From Straminergon stramineum (Eukaryota > Streptophyta > Bryopsida > Hypnales > Calliergonaceae), in NCBI GenBank assembly GCA_963920665.1, contig OY987269.1, positions 7,132,501-7,196,500 on the forward strand: DNA of 64,000 nucleotides. Reading direction: 5' to 3'. Every line of letters begins with the position of its first letter. Positions within the stretch are counted from its first letter, which is position 1. Of the stretch, positions 51,590 to 60,971 are shown piece by piece. Made by a program: the position numbers and the translations under genes. The notes below the pieces were generated by a model. It searched no databases and was not told the origin of the DNA. It saw nothing but the letters and a program-made list of their open reading frames with translations.

Positions 51590-51782
51590 GTAAGTGACAC
51601 AATGCAATTCAGATCGGCTCGACCTGATCTGCACTATTGGACGTAATTTGTATAGTTTCTCCAACAATTAAATTTTATAGGATGTTACCATTTTTAATAC
51701 TTCATGTTTATTCAGGTCGGTTCGACCTGAAATGCAAGAACCACGTAATTCTGAACTAGACATTGATGTGAACACATTGTAG
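51590..51782 (+). other. Intron 2 of ParB/MTase gene, carrying two palindromes
   Basis: Donor GTAAGT at 51590 and acceptor ATTGTAG ending at 51782 (193 bases), joining GGKLTCATL to MSSVNVYAAV. Two palindromes of the same family lie at 51604-51632 and 51710-51736. Confidence 0.7.
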
Positions 51783-53119
51783 ATGAGTTCAGTAAATGTA
51801 TATGCAGCAGTTCCAGACATCGAATCTGACTTGTGGAGCGACATTGCTACTCTAGCAATGAAGCTCGACAAAGAAGATTTCTTGGACACTAGGTACCCTA
51901 TTGATGCCACACAGTTTCCGGCAGTGCTGGGGTCACAGTCAACACCTTCGTCAACTAGGATGAGGACTAGGTCAGCAACAGGGTCACCGAGTAGTTGGGC
52001 AGAAAAGAGGAAGGCCGCAATCTATGATGAGGTGGAGGAAGATGAGGAGGAGGAGGGCTCAGATGATGAAGAAGGTCTCGATGACATGTAGACGCCAGGT
52101 CGATCCGCCTTCCAAGATCCACCACAGTCATCTACCTCTTCAGGATTGCATACTTCAGGAGGACTGTGTGCTACTCCAGTGACTCCTTCCTCGAATAAGT
52201 GCCCGACGAAGAAGAGGAAGGTGGACCCCTTGAAGTCTGTTGTAGAGACGTTAGCTTCTCTTATGAGGCAACAGGAGAGTATGTGTCTGGACCAAGCAGA
52301 AGATAGGGCGGAGAATAGAAGGATCCAGGAGGAGACGAATTGAACGTTTGCTTCCTTAACGGAAAGCATGATTATGGAACAGAAGCAGAACCGGGAAATG
52401 TGGCAGCAGTATTTGAACAAAAATGAAGCCACGCCGTTAGCGTCCTTACAGCCTGCCTCTACATCTCAGCAACGCCTGATTTAGAATCAGGCCACTGGAT
52501 CAAACGACAACGGAGTGTCTATTCCGCAAGAAGCTACAACATTGCTTGCACCGCTTCCTACTGGCGCCCAAGAATCTGACCCTCCTCCTCCTACCAATGA
52601 CACTGATGCAGGTCCATCTCTCTCGTCAGAGAAGACAGAAGCCATTGATTCAGAGGTTGCTGTGCACGAGGTGGCCGAAGTTACACCAAGAGATACAAAG
52701 GATGCTGGCACCGAGCCGAACCTGCTCGTGGAACCAACCAATGTAGTACTCGAACTTGATACGGTTCTTGGCGAAGGTTCACCAAGAGGTTCGGCTCAAT
52801 AATCACTCGATGTCATTTGTTTTAGCTCGACTCGAGCTGATTTGTATCATAGGGTGTTACACGTAGATATAGTGTAGGTTTAGGATTTTTTGTAGTGGAG
52901 AGACTTGTTTACCAATGAACTATGGAGTGTTGGAGTTTAAATTTTAATTGTATATATTCAAACTCAATTCCTGAGCCAGTAATATATAGCACTCACACAG
53001 AGTATCATTTCATAAATCTGGATTCGCAAGGCCACTAAGTTTTCCAATTGTCTCCACATCACCGTTTGCACCCACTGTACAAACACATCCTCTATCATTT
53101 CCTCTCTCTATAACTGAAG

Positions 53120-55093
53120 ATGAAGTCCATCGGAGCACGACCTCCAGAGTTGAAGTGTAGAACGTGGCTATCGTTCAAGAACAAAAAGCAGCGATATAGG
53201 ATACCTTTAGAGTACCTTGTGGATCCTCTAAAAAACAGGTAAGCTTCAGTCTTCTGTCTGTTCACACTTTGATTGGTCCTCGTGTGTATTGCCGCTGTGC
53301 TCTACCGTTTATACATCTTTGTGAGCACCAGTTTCTATGTGATTTAGCTGTACGTCTGGAATGAGACAGTATAGCATTATAACTACCTACGCATTTGCCC
53401 GTTTGATAGCAGGAATCCGGTCCTCCATCTGGTTGTGGAGGAACTTCGGAGGGCATCAATCGGCCATTCAGGTCCAGGGTGGCAGAGAAGTGGATCAATG
53501 TTATCCTGGACCTAAAAGGCATTCTATGTGTCTGCGAAGATTGGAAGTCCAAGGGGTTGTCGCATAAACACTTCAAAGACTCCTCGGGATCGCACTCAGC
53601 CATAGAACCCGCTTTAGTGGGACCAAAGGCTGTGTGGGTGAGCCCCACTTGCTCCGATTTCCTCTCGGAGATAGGAAAATTTCCAGTGATATCGGTGTGG
53701 AGTTCTATGAAAAAGTCCACTACTGAGATGATTTGTGAATATCTTTTTCGAGGCTTAGTGGGACCCTTTCTTATTCTTGGGCAAGACTCTTGTCAAATTG
53801 TTAAGAGCAGAGATAGAGCTGGAAGGTTGTCTTCCTTGAAGGAGCCAAGGACAAATAAAGACTTGTTTTTGAAAAATCTAGATATGTTATTCAATGGCTC
53901 AAGAGGGAGCTTTAGTGCCAACAATACTATCATTGTGGACGACAGCCTAAGAAAACATATAATGAACAAGTCTCATAATGTCATTCCACCAGACTCTTGG
54001 AGTTATAGGGGAAATGGTCCGAGGGATACGTTTCTACTTGAAGTACTCCTTCCCTAGTTTAAGTGTCTACATGTCGCTCGCGATCAAGGGTTGAAGTCAT
54101 TCAGGGAAAACGGTCCAGGAAGAATTGGGCGGCGAATGCTATGTAATGAAAGGAATCGAAAAGAATACAACAAGCTCATGGACGTAGTTCGTGCATCTTC
54201 TAGTGTAAATTAGGGTAGCTACTGAAGAGCTCAATTCAAATTGGCATGTTTTCCTTAGACTTTAATTTCAGGTCGGCACGACCTGAATTGTACATATTTG
54301 TTAACATAGTTATGAATGAAATTGTTTCTTGGTTTCATGGATGCAATAGTGTTCCTGCATTCACATTGGTTTGACGTTAGTCCTTCGATACATGTCCGAG
54401 CAAACTTAGGCATGGTGTGTTCTTTGTTTTTACGCATTTGGATAGACCTTTGTTTTTAATTTCAGTTCTTATCAAATAATTGGCACTTCGACAACCAATG
54501 TCCCAGAAAGTGGACTTGCTTGCGCAGCGTCCGCGGACTCCATCTGGGACTACAGGCAGTATTTAATCCTCAGCACTGGAAACTTCCGGGGATCAGTAGT
54601 TACTGCGAATTCCACGATGGACTTCTCACCGAAGCCCGTTGAGGACGGTGTGGTTGACAACCCTCCCAGTGGAAGGAAACAACAACCACTCTCATGCTCC
54701 CCATCTCCATTGCGATCTATGGGCCATCCTACCTTAGTGACACCCTCCGACAAAGTCCCTCAGAGGAAGCTTTATGAGGACCTAGAATGTCAAGTCGCTC
54801 CAGCAATGTTGAAGTCTGAGGTTCCATCTGTGACACACCACTCACTCCCAAATATTGCACCTTTGATTCCACGACACCACGCATCGTGTGAAGGGAAGCA
54901 AATGAAGCGATCGCACAATGGAGTATCTCGCAGTTGCTACTCGACTCCAATTTGGGATGCATGGGAGCGGAAGTCATTGGAGGTGCAGCGGCAGGACTAT
55001 TGGCGAAAGTATAAGAAGATGGAAACAAGGTATAGTCGAGGGCTAGAGATTTTGAAGGCAGTTCAGGAAATCAAGAGTAAGTCACACTCATGA
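53120..55093 (+). pseudogene. FCP1/NIF-like phosphatase homologue, split gene
   Basis: Exon 1 (53120-53238) starts MKSIGARPPELK and ends at donor GTAAGC. Exon 2 begins near 53413 after TTGATAGCAG. The FCP1-like domain runs from about 53480: VILDLKGILC (catalytic DxDxT expected; first Asp kept, second is Lys), WVSPTCSDFL, VWSSMKKST, LGQDSC, then NTIIVDDSLRKHIMN. A TAG at 54055 interrupts the same frame, which continues to 54210. Exon 3 (54466-55093) follows TTTTAATTTCAG and is Ser/Pro-rich with a charged end. Exons 1 and 2 do not join in the frame of the domain, so a shift or a misjudged splice site lies before 53480. FCP1-type enzymes remove phosphate from the RNA polymerase II tail; with the second Asp changed this copy is unlikely to act so. 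It follows the ParB/MTase gene by about 320 bases, same strand. Confidence 0.6.
54266..54292. repeat. Palindrome in presumed intron of FCP1-like gene
   Basis: ATTTCAGGTCGGC, then ACGACCTGAATT, the same family as at 41321, lying between the FCP1 domain and the last exon. Confidence 0.75.
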
Positions 55094-55375
55094 CAATTGT
55101 CTATATGACAAATTTTGTTTTTGTAAATAAATGATAGCAATGATAGATACTACATAGAACCCTATGTAGGATACGAGGATGGCTTCCTTCATGGGATTGA
55201 ATACCCTAAATCTAGGAAAAAACTTTGTACATTGTTGCAATCCTCATACTCAAGGACATGATGTTAGAGACTATGTTGAAGGCATCTACACCAATGAATG
55301 CAGTCCTTGATCTATTACAAAGCGGGTATTCAAATTAAAGTACCTCATCTTTGTCGGCTGTAGCAGTCTTATAAG

Positions 55376-55660
55376 TAGATTGCTTGTGAACATGAAGGCA
55401 TGGTAATTGAATAATGAAGCAGATGTTGAGCTTTGAGTGGATCTAGGCAAGGAAGTTGTAGAATTAGAAATATGCAAGCGTCGCTGTAAGCATTTTCATA
55501 AACGGCAATCCAAAGAAGACTTGGAGGATTGCAATTTATGAGAATGTTGAGTGGCGTCTGGATATTTGTTTTTCTACGACTTCCTTGCCTAGATCCAGTC
55601 AAAGTTCAACATCCGCTTCATTCTTCAATCATCATGCCCTTGTCTTCTCAAGCAATCTAC
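55376..55660. repeat. 285-bp hairpin (inverted repeat arms about 135 bp)
   Basis: Left arm 55376-55511 and right arm 55526-55660 are reverse complements at roughly 80 percent by eye, with a 14-base loop. Shared words: gtagattgcttg, ggatctaggcaaggaagt, ggcaatcc. Both arms encode similar peptides when read toward each other (LPCLDP, SQAIYL), so an inverted duplication of a coding piece is likely. Confidence 0.7.
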
Positions 55661-55984
55661 TTGCAATGTCTAACACGTTTGATGGAGATGAAGAACTTAG
55701 TTGTTAGGAATGTTACTTACAATAGGCCATGTGTGTACAAGGATTTGTTGATAATATACATATAATACATTGTTATTTGCTTATGATGTTTCATTTATTG
55801 GATTACAATTCACATTTATTGCATGATGTTTTGAAATTTTGTAATTCTTCAAAGGTTTTGCATGTGATTGTTGTGCTTTCTAGTGTTAAGGGACCACGGA
55901 TTCTTTTCACATTTACAATAAATAGTGCTTTTAAAACTCTTATTTAAGTGGAAAACTCCCATTTTAATGAATATGATGTTCCAA
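55661..55984. other. AT-rich spacer
   Basis: No feature seen. Confidence 0.35.
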
Positions 55985-56215
55985 CTACGGGTAATGGGGC
56001 GATTGTGTGTATAGGGGGCGGCTACATATAGGGCGACCATAGGTCATTTCTTGGGCAACCGCGGGTCTCAAATTTAGAAAAGTCTTCCAATTCATGACGA
56101 TGGGGGCAGCTGCATATGGGGCGACCGCGGGTCTCAGATTCAGAAAGGTCTTCCAGTTCATGACGATGGGGGCGGCTGCGTAGGGGGCGACCATAGGTCA
56201 GGGGCACCAGAAAAC
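55985..56215. repeat. GGCGACYGCGGGT motif island with about 70-bp tandem unit
   Basis: Units such as gggggcagctgcatatgggg, cgaccgcgggtctcagattc and agttcatgacgat repeat two to three times. G-rich on the plus strand. Confidence 0.7.
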
Positions 56216-56379
56216 ATGAGTTTGAGTTTCCCCCTTACAAATTGGAGGGAAGGTGTTCAAACTTTTCAAGTACCGCTCCCCACTTTTCTGAGGATTAACT
56301 CCAAAAAATCCTTAGATTGAGGCATTCAATACTAAGTGATCAAAAGCTAATTAAGTAATAAAGAAAGCAAATTGGTTTA

Positions 56380-58140
56380 GGAAGTGGAGATTTGGAAAAG
56401 CCCTTCTTCCTAACATTTCATTTCTCCTTCATCCATCCATGTGGTCATGTAAAATTCAACGTAACCATTTCCTATTTTAATTTTTGGAGGGAGTACATTT
56501 AGAGGAGACCTTTCCTTGTGGGGGGAAACAATGTACAAAAAAAATACTAACACCATGGGATGCATGAAGAAGAAATCTTTTTATCTACATAAGAAGTGGT
56601 TTTAAGAAATGGAGACTTGGGGAAGCTCTTCTCCTTCACATTTTTTTTGTTTTCCTCGTGCTCATGTAAAATTCAACATGACCATTTCCTATTTTAGTTT
56701 TTGGAGGGAGTGGATGATTGCAAGAAACACCTGCCAGTTTCGTTGCGTTTTTTTTTTGGAGCGCTATAACTTTTGAATTATGAATCCGATTCCAAAACCA
56801 AAAAAACTATTTCTAGATATCTTTCTTGTTATTGTAATCCTTATTTTTCAGAAATTTTTAAAAATCATTTTATATTTAAAAGTCAATTTTGATAATTTGT
56901 CACACTTTGACGTTTAGGGTTTTTTTATACAATTGAGTGGTTTAAATTAGTGATTTTCAGCTGAAATTTTTATGGTATATTAGTTTAGTAGGCATACATG
57001 TGCCTACCAAAGGAAATCTAAAAATTCATTATTTTATATCCTCCACATTCATGCAAATAGGCCTCTCTTGCGAGTGCAATTCTAAACAATAGAGATAGTT
57101 TTGAACTCGTTTTTTTGCTCAAATCTCATCATCAAAAAGTCCTCCCAAATGCCCAATTTTTAGTTTTTTTGAAAATTGTTTTTCCTATTTTCTACAAATT
57201 AAAACATCAAAGTATGTATTTTCTTTGTTAGAATTCTATGTCCCAAAATATATCATGGAAAATACATACTTTGATGTTTTAATTTGTAGAAAATAGGAAA
57301 AACAATTTTCAAGAAAACTAAAAATTGGGCATTTGGGAGGACTTTTTGATGATGAGATTTGAGCAAAAAAACGAGTTCAAAACTATCTCTATTGTTTAGA
57401 ATTGCGCTCGCAAGAGAGGCCTATTTGCATGAATGTGGAGGATATAAAATAATGAATTTTTAGATTTCCTTTGGTAGGCACATGTATGCCTACTAAACTA
57501 ATATACCACAGAAATTTCAGCTGAAAATCACTAATTTAAACCACTCAATAGTATAAAAAAACCCTAAACATCAAAGTGTGACAAATTATCAAAATTGAAT
57601 TTTAAATATAAAATGATTTTTAAAAATTTCTGAAAAATAAGGATTACAATAACAAGAAAGATATCTAGAAATAGTTTTTTGGTTTTGGAATCGGATTCAT
57701 AATTCAAAAGTTATAGCGCTCCAAAAAAAACGCAACGAAACTGGCAGGTGTTTCTTGCAATCACCCTCGTACATTTAGAGGAGACCTTCCCTTTTGGGGG
57801 AAACCATGTACAAAAAAATACTAACACCGTGGGATGCATGAAGAAGAAATCTTTTTATCTACATAAGAAGTGGTTTACGAAATGGAGACTTGGGGAAGCT
57901 CTTCTCTTTGACATTTTTTTTTCCTCATGCTCATGTAAAATTCAACATGACCATTTCCTATTTTAATTTTTTGAGGGAGTACATTTAGAGGAGACCTTCC
58001 CTTTTGGGGAAACGATGTACAAAAAAAATACTAACACCGTGGGATGCATGGAGAAGAAATCTTTTTATCTACATAAGAAGTGGTTTACGAAATGGAGACT
58101 TGGGGAAGCCCTTCTCCTCATCATTTCATTTTCCATCCTC
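56380..58140. repeat. Tandem repeat of about 210 bp, about four copies, split by a foldback insertion
   Basis: The unit has ggagggagtacatttagagg, agacctt.cct, atgtacaaaaaaa, actaacaccgtgggatgcat and ggagacttggggaagc. Copies: partial at 56380-56490, then 56490-56710, 57769-57970 and 57975-58140. Short frames inside the copies read the same peptide (KKSFYLHKKWFTKWRLGEAL) but are repeat shadows. Confidence 0.75.
56715..57763. mobile_element. 1.05-kb near-perfect foldback element
   Basis: Left arm 56715 to about 57222 and right arm about 57258 to 57763 are near-identical reverse complements over about 505 bases, with a central spacer of about 35 bases. Outer ends are tgattgcaagaaacacctgc and its complement. 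It is inserted in the 210-bp tandem array, splitting ggagggagt from acatttagagg. No coding region. It fits a foldback or MITE-like DNA transposon; the target duplication is unclear. Confidence 0.85.
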
Positions 58141-58424
58141 CAACATAGGAATTTCAATATAGTCCTCCCCTTGATACATCAAGGGGATTTAAAACACATT
58201 TGAAGGGGTGAATGAATATTGAATTTATTGAAGATTAAAAAGTTAGGAAATGACACTTTGAATGGTTTATATCTTACAAGTGCAATGTTTAGGAGTTCAA
58301 ACTTTTTTACGACATATAATGAAAAGCAACTCACATGTGTTTGTCATTTTATCGACCCTAAAAAATAGAAATACATTACTTTTAGGGTAGCATACATGGA
58401 GAAGGTCCATGGTTTTTCTATAGG

Positions 58425-58462
58425 GTTTAGTATATAGGGTTAGGGTTTAGGGTTTGGAAAAC
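58425..58462. repeat. Interstitial plant-telomere-like tract
   Basis: agggtttagtatatagggtt followed by agggtttagggtttgg, G-rich on the plus strand. Confidence 0.65.
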
Positions 58463-58676
58463 CCTCTTCAATTTGTGTATTAATCTTACTAAAATTTCTG
58501 TATTTATAGACTGATTTTGTAGTATTAACTAGCTACCAACATTGAAGGACAGGTTAGTTGTAGTCTATGGAAGACGCAATTAAGTCTGACTTCATTAGAG
58601 TTGGAGATGGCTCACATCTTCTACTACATTGGTTTCTGGACTGATGTGACTTTAAGATAGAGGCGACTGTTGGTGG

Positions 58677-59205
58677 GGAGTGAGTTCAGGTCCTGGGCGA
58701 CCACGGGTGGAGGCATAGTCTTCTGGCTTGCTATTGTTGAGCCCAATTTGGTGGAATGGGGGCGACTGCGGGTGGAGGGCGAGTTTTGGTCCTGGGCGAT
58801 CGCAGGTGGGGGTGACTTCAAGTCTTAGTGTTGTAGAGCCCAATTTAGTGGAATGGGGGGCGACTATGGGTGGGGGGCAAGTTCAGATCTTGGGTGACGA
58901 CGGGTAGGAGTGACTTCAAGTCTTGGTGTTGTGGAGCCCAATTTGGTGGAATAGAGGGTGACTGGGGGGGCGAGTTCAAGTCTTGGGCGACTGCGGGTAG
59001 GGGCGACTTCAAGTCTTGGTGTTGTGGAGTGCAATTTGGTGGAATGGGGGGCGACTGGGGGGGGCAAGTTCAGGTCCTAGGTGACCGCGGGTGGGGGCAA
59101 CTTCAAGTCTTGGTGTTGTGGAGTGCAATTTGGTGGAATGGGAGGCGACTATGGGTGGGGGGTGAGTTCAGGTCCTGGGCGATTGCGGGTGGGGGCGTGC
59201 CTTCC
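58677..59205. repeat. Tandem array, six copies of about 95 bp, GGCGAC family
   Basis: Each unit has gttcaggtcctgggcgac, gcgggtgggggcgacttcaa, gtcttggtgttgtggagc and ccaatttggtggaatggg. Runs of G up to nine long recur once per unit. Open frames over it (58870-59223) are translations of the repeat. Confidence 0.85.
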
Positions 59206-60689
59206 AATCCAAAGAAGTTTTAATAAGTATAACGAATTCAACTTTTAACATCCAAAAACAAGTCATTTCATTAGGACCTTGGGGTCTTCAAGGCATCTTC
59301 ACGTGATGCATGGAAGTTATTGGCTTCCTGGAAGTCATTGTTCTTGTGGAGGTCTCAAGTTTGATCCCCAACGAGATCAATTTGGTTTGGTTCTTGTAGC
59401 TAACCTACCAAAAAAAAAAGACGTCAAGCTAATTCCCTATGGTATGTGGGAGGGAAGGTGATTTCATTCTCAAGGTCTAGGGGATGGTCCATGAGAATCA
59501 TAAGAAATCAATATTGAATTTCTTATGGAAATATGTGTGGTGCAACCTTGCACCTCATACATTTCCGTACGAAATTCAATACAGATTGTCTAAACCCTCA
59601 TAGTACATCTCCGAAACCTTGGAAATCAAATGATGTTTCCTACTCACCTATCGGAGTGACTGAACTTGACGTTTTGTCTCTTTGGAGAGAGATTATTTTT
59701 TGTATACAAAAGTTTAAGTAAACCTTGGATAGCTTTTACAAGAACATATTGAATGTCCTCTATAGAATAGTTAGCCAAAGAAATCGTACATTGTATAAGG
59801 ATTTGCATGTTACGGTTCTTCATCTTTAAACGATCAGGTGGCTAATTTTGAGTCCATAAATGATAGAAACTCCCTATACAAGATAGAAGAGCATCTCTTC
59901 ATCATGTAAATTTTGTAGTGTAAGAAGGGGTGGTCCTCCTTGGAAAGTTTACTTCCAAAGACCGCATCTATAATTTGTAACTTAACAATTTACAACATCT
60001 AAGAAAGATGATTTCAAAGGTGTCCCACTTGTCCATTTAGAAATATCTTGTATCTTGTAGGTGACCAATTTTGAAGGATTGGCATGCAAAAAAAAGAAAT
60101 GATAGCATTTCAAATACCCTTGATGGTTTGAACAATGTCTTCATCAAAGACAACAATCTTTTGACTTGATGTGTATATGCTTAATTTGTTGTTCATTTCA
60201 ATGTACTTTGCAACATGTTTGTTTGCATTTATGACCTTTTCCACCCAAAAAGGGTTTAGGGTTGTGTAAAAAAGTCGAATTCATGTTCAATGTAGAGCAA
60301 ACTTGAAGAAATTAGAAGAAGACTTTGGACACTTCTAAAGTAACCTCTATAATATTATTATGCAATGGTAGAAACTGTAGAATGTAAGCATTTCAAGTTC
60401 TCCCTTTTTGTTTCAATAGAAGTCAATCATGTCACGTACTTTTGTATTTTTGATTCCCTTTTTCCCTTTTGGCCCATTCCTTTTTTTTTCTTTGTGAACA
60501 TTGTAGACATATTTTTGGAACCATAAAGAAACAACTCAAAATCTAATTCCACATTCTAGACCATATCAAAGTGGTCTTATGATTTTATTTGAAAGCAAGT
60601 GAAATAGAAGTGGGAAGTTGTAATGCCAATGTTTCTACCCCATATGACGGGGTTTTTTTGCTATTATTTATGATGGTCCATCTTTTCTA
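59206..60689. other. AT-rich spacer, no gene recognised
   Basis: About 1.5 kb. The two small frames at 59279-59721 show no recognisable pattern. A short agggtttagggttg tract is at about 60248. Confidence 0.4.
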
Positions 60690-60835
60690 GACCCGCGGTT
60701 GCCCCCACACCAACAGTCACCCCAAAAACCGTGGTAGCCTAGATCCATGAGCACCTCTGGAACCCGCAGTCGCCCCCTCCCACAGTCGCCTCCATATCTG
60801 CAGTCACCCCATACCCGCGGTCGCCATTCTTAGCC
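60690..60835. repeat. GGCGACYGCGGGT island (complement) upstream of kinase-like gene 2
   Basis: C-rich on the plus strand: cccgcggttgcccccacacc, acccgcagtcgcccc, acagtcgcc, tacccgcggtcgcc. Ends about 140 bases before the ATG at 60972. Confidence 0.7.
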
Positions 60836-60971
60836 TTGCACATTGGCTTTCATCCACCTTGAAGTGGTTGAATGCGTGCTTGTGGGCCAAGGTGACTTCA
60901 GAAGGGGAAGTTTTTGCCCATTTTCCTTGCCAAGTTCAAGTCAAGAACGCCTCGTTTTTCAAAAGAGGACC

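Larger units (their letters stand above)
48638..52802 (+). pseudogene. ParB-like and methyltransferase-like protein, three exons, nine in-frame stops
   Basis: Exon 1 48638-50080, exon 2 50239-51589, exon 3 51783-52802, joined by GT-AG introns in phase 0. In-frame stops: 49037, 49448, 49670, 49679, 51089, 51272, 52089, 52341 and 52482; one single-base shift near 50330. The N terminus is acidic; a Ser/Thr/Gln linker follows. At 49550-49940 lies a ParB/sulfiredoxin-like fold: EFNIRVLETH, FYIINGQHSVASSRMM (the GxHR-like motif) and AYYNRVNHF. A helical middle follows (DPDTLMKFNEKENL, IDPDLGLFNANNEL). At 51520-51840 NPGSSVFSVCVGG and KLTCATL, running across intron 2 into YAAVPDIESDLW, resembles the SAM-binding motif of N4/N6 DNA methyltransferases; a clear DPPY motif is not seen. 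The C terminus is acidic with a basic patch (KKRKVDPL, like a nuclear signal) and a coiled coil. DNA binding or modification is inferred. Confidence 0.55.

Noticed and set aside
58677..59205. CRISPR-like regular array
   Set aside because: The units are contiguous diverged tandem repeats without unique spacers, in a plant nuclear context.
58870..59223. 117-codon Gly/Trp-rich frame
   Set aside because: Direct translation of the 95-bp tandem array.
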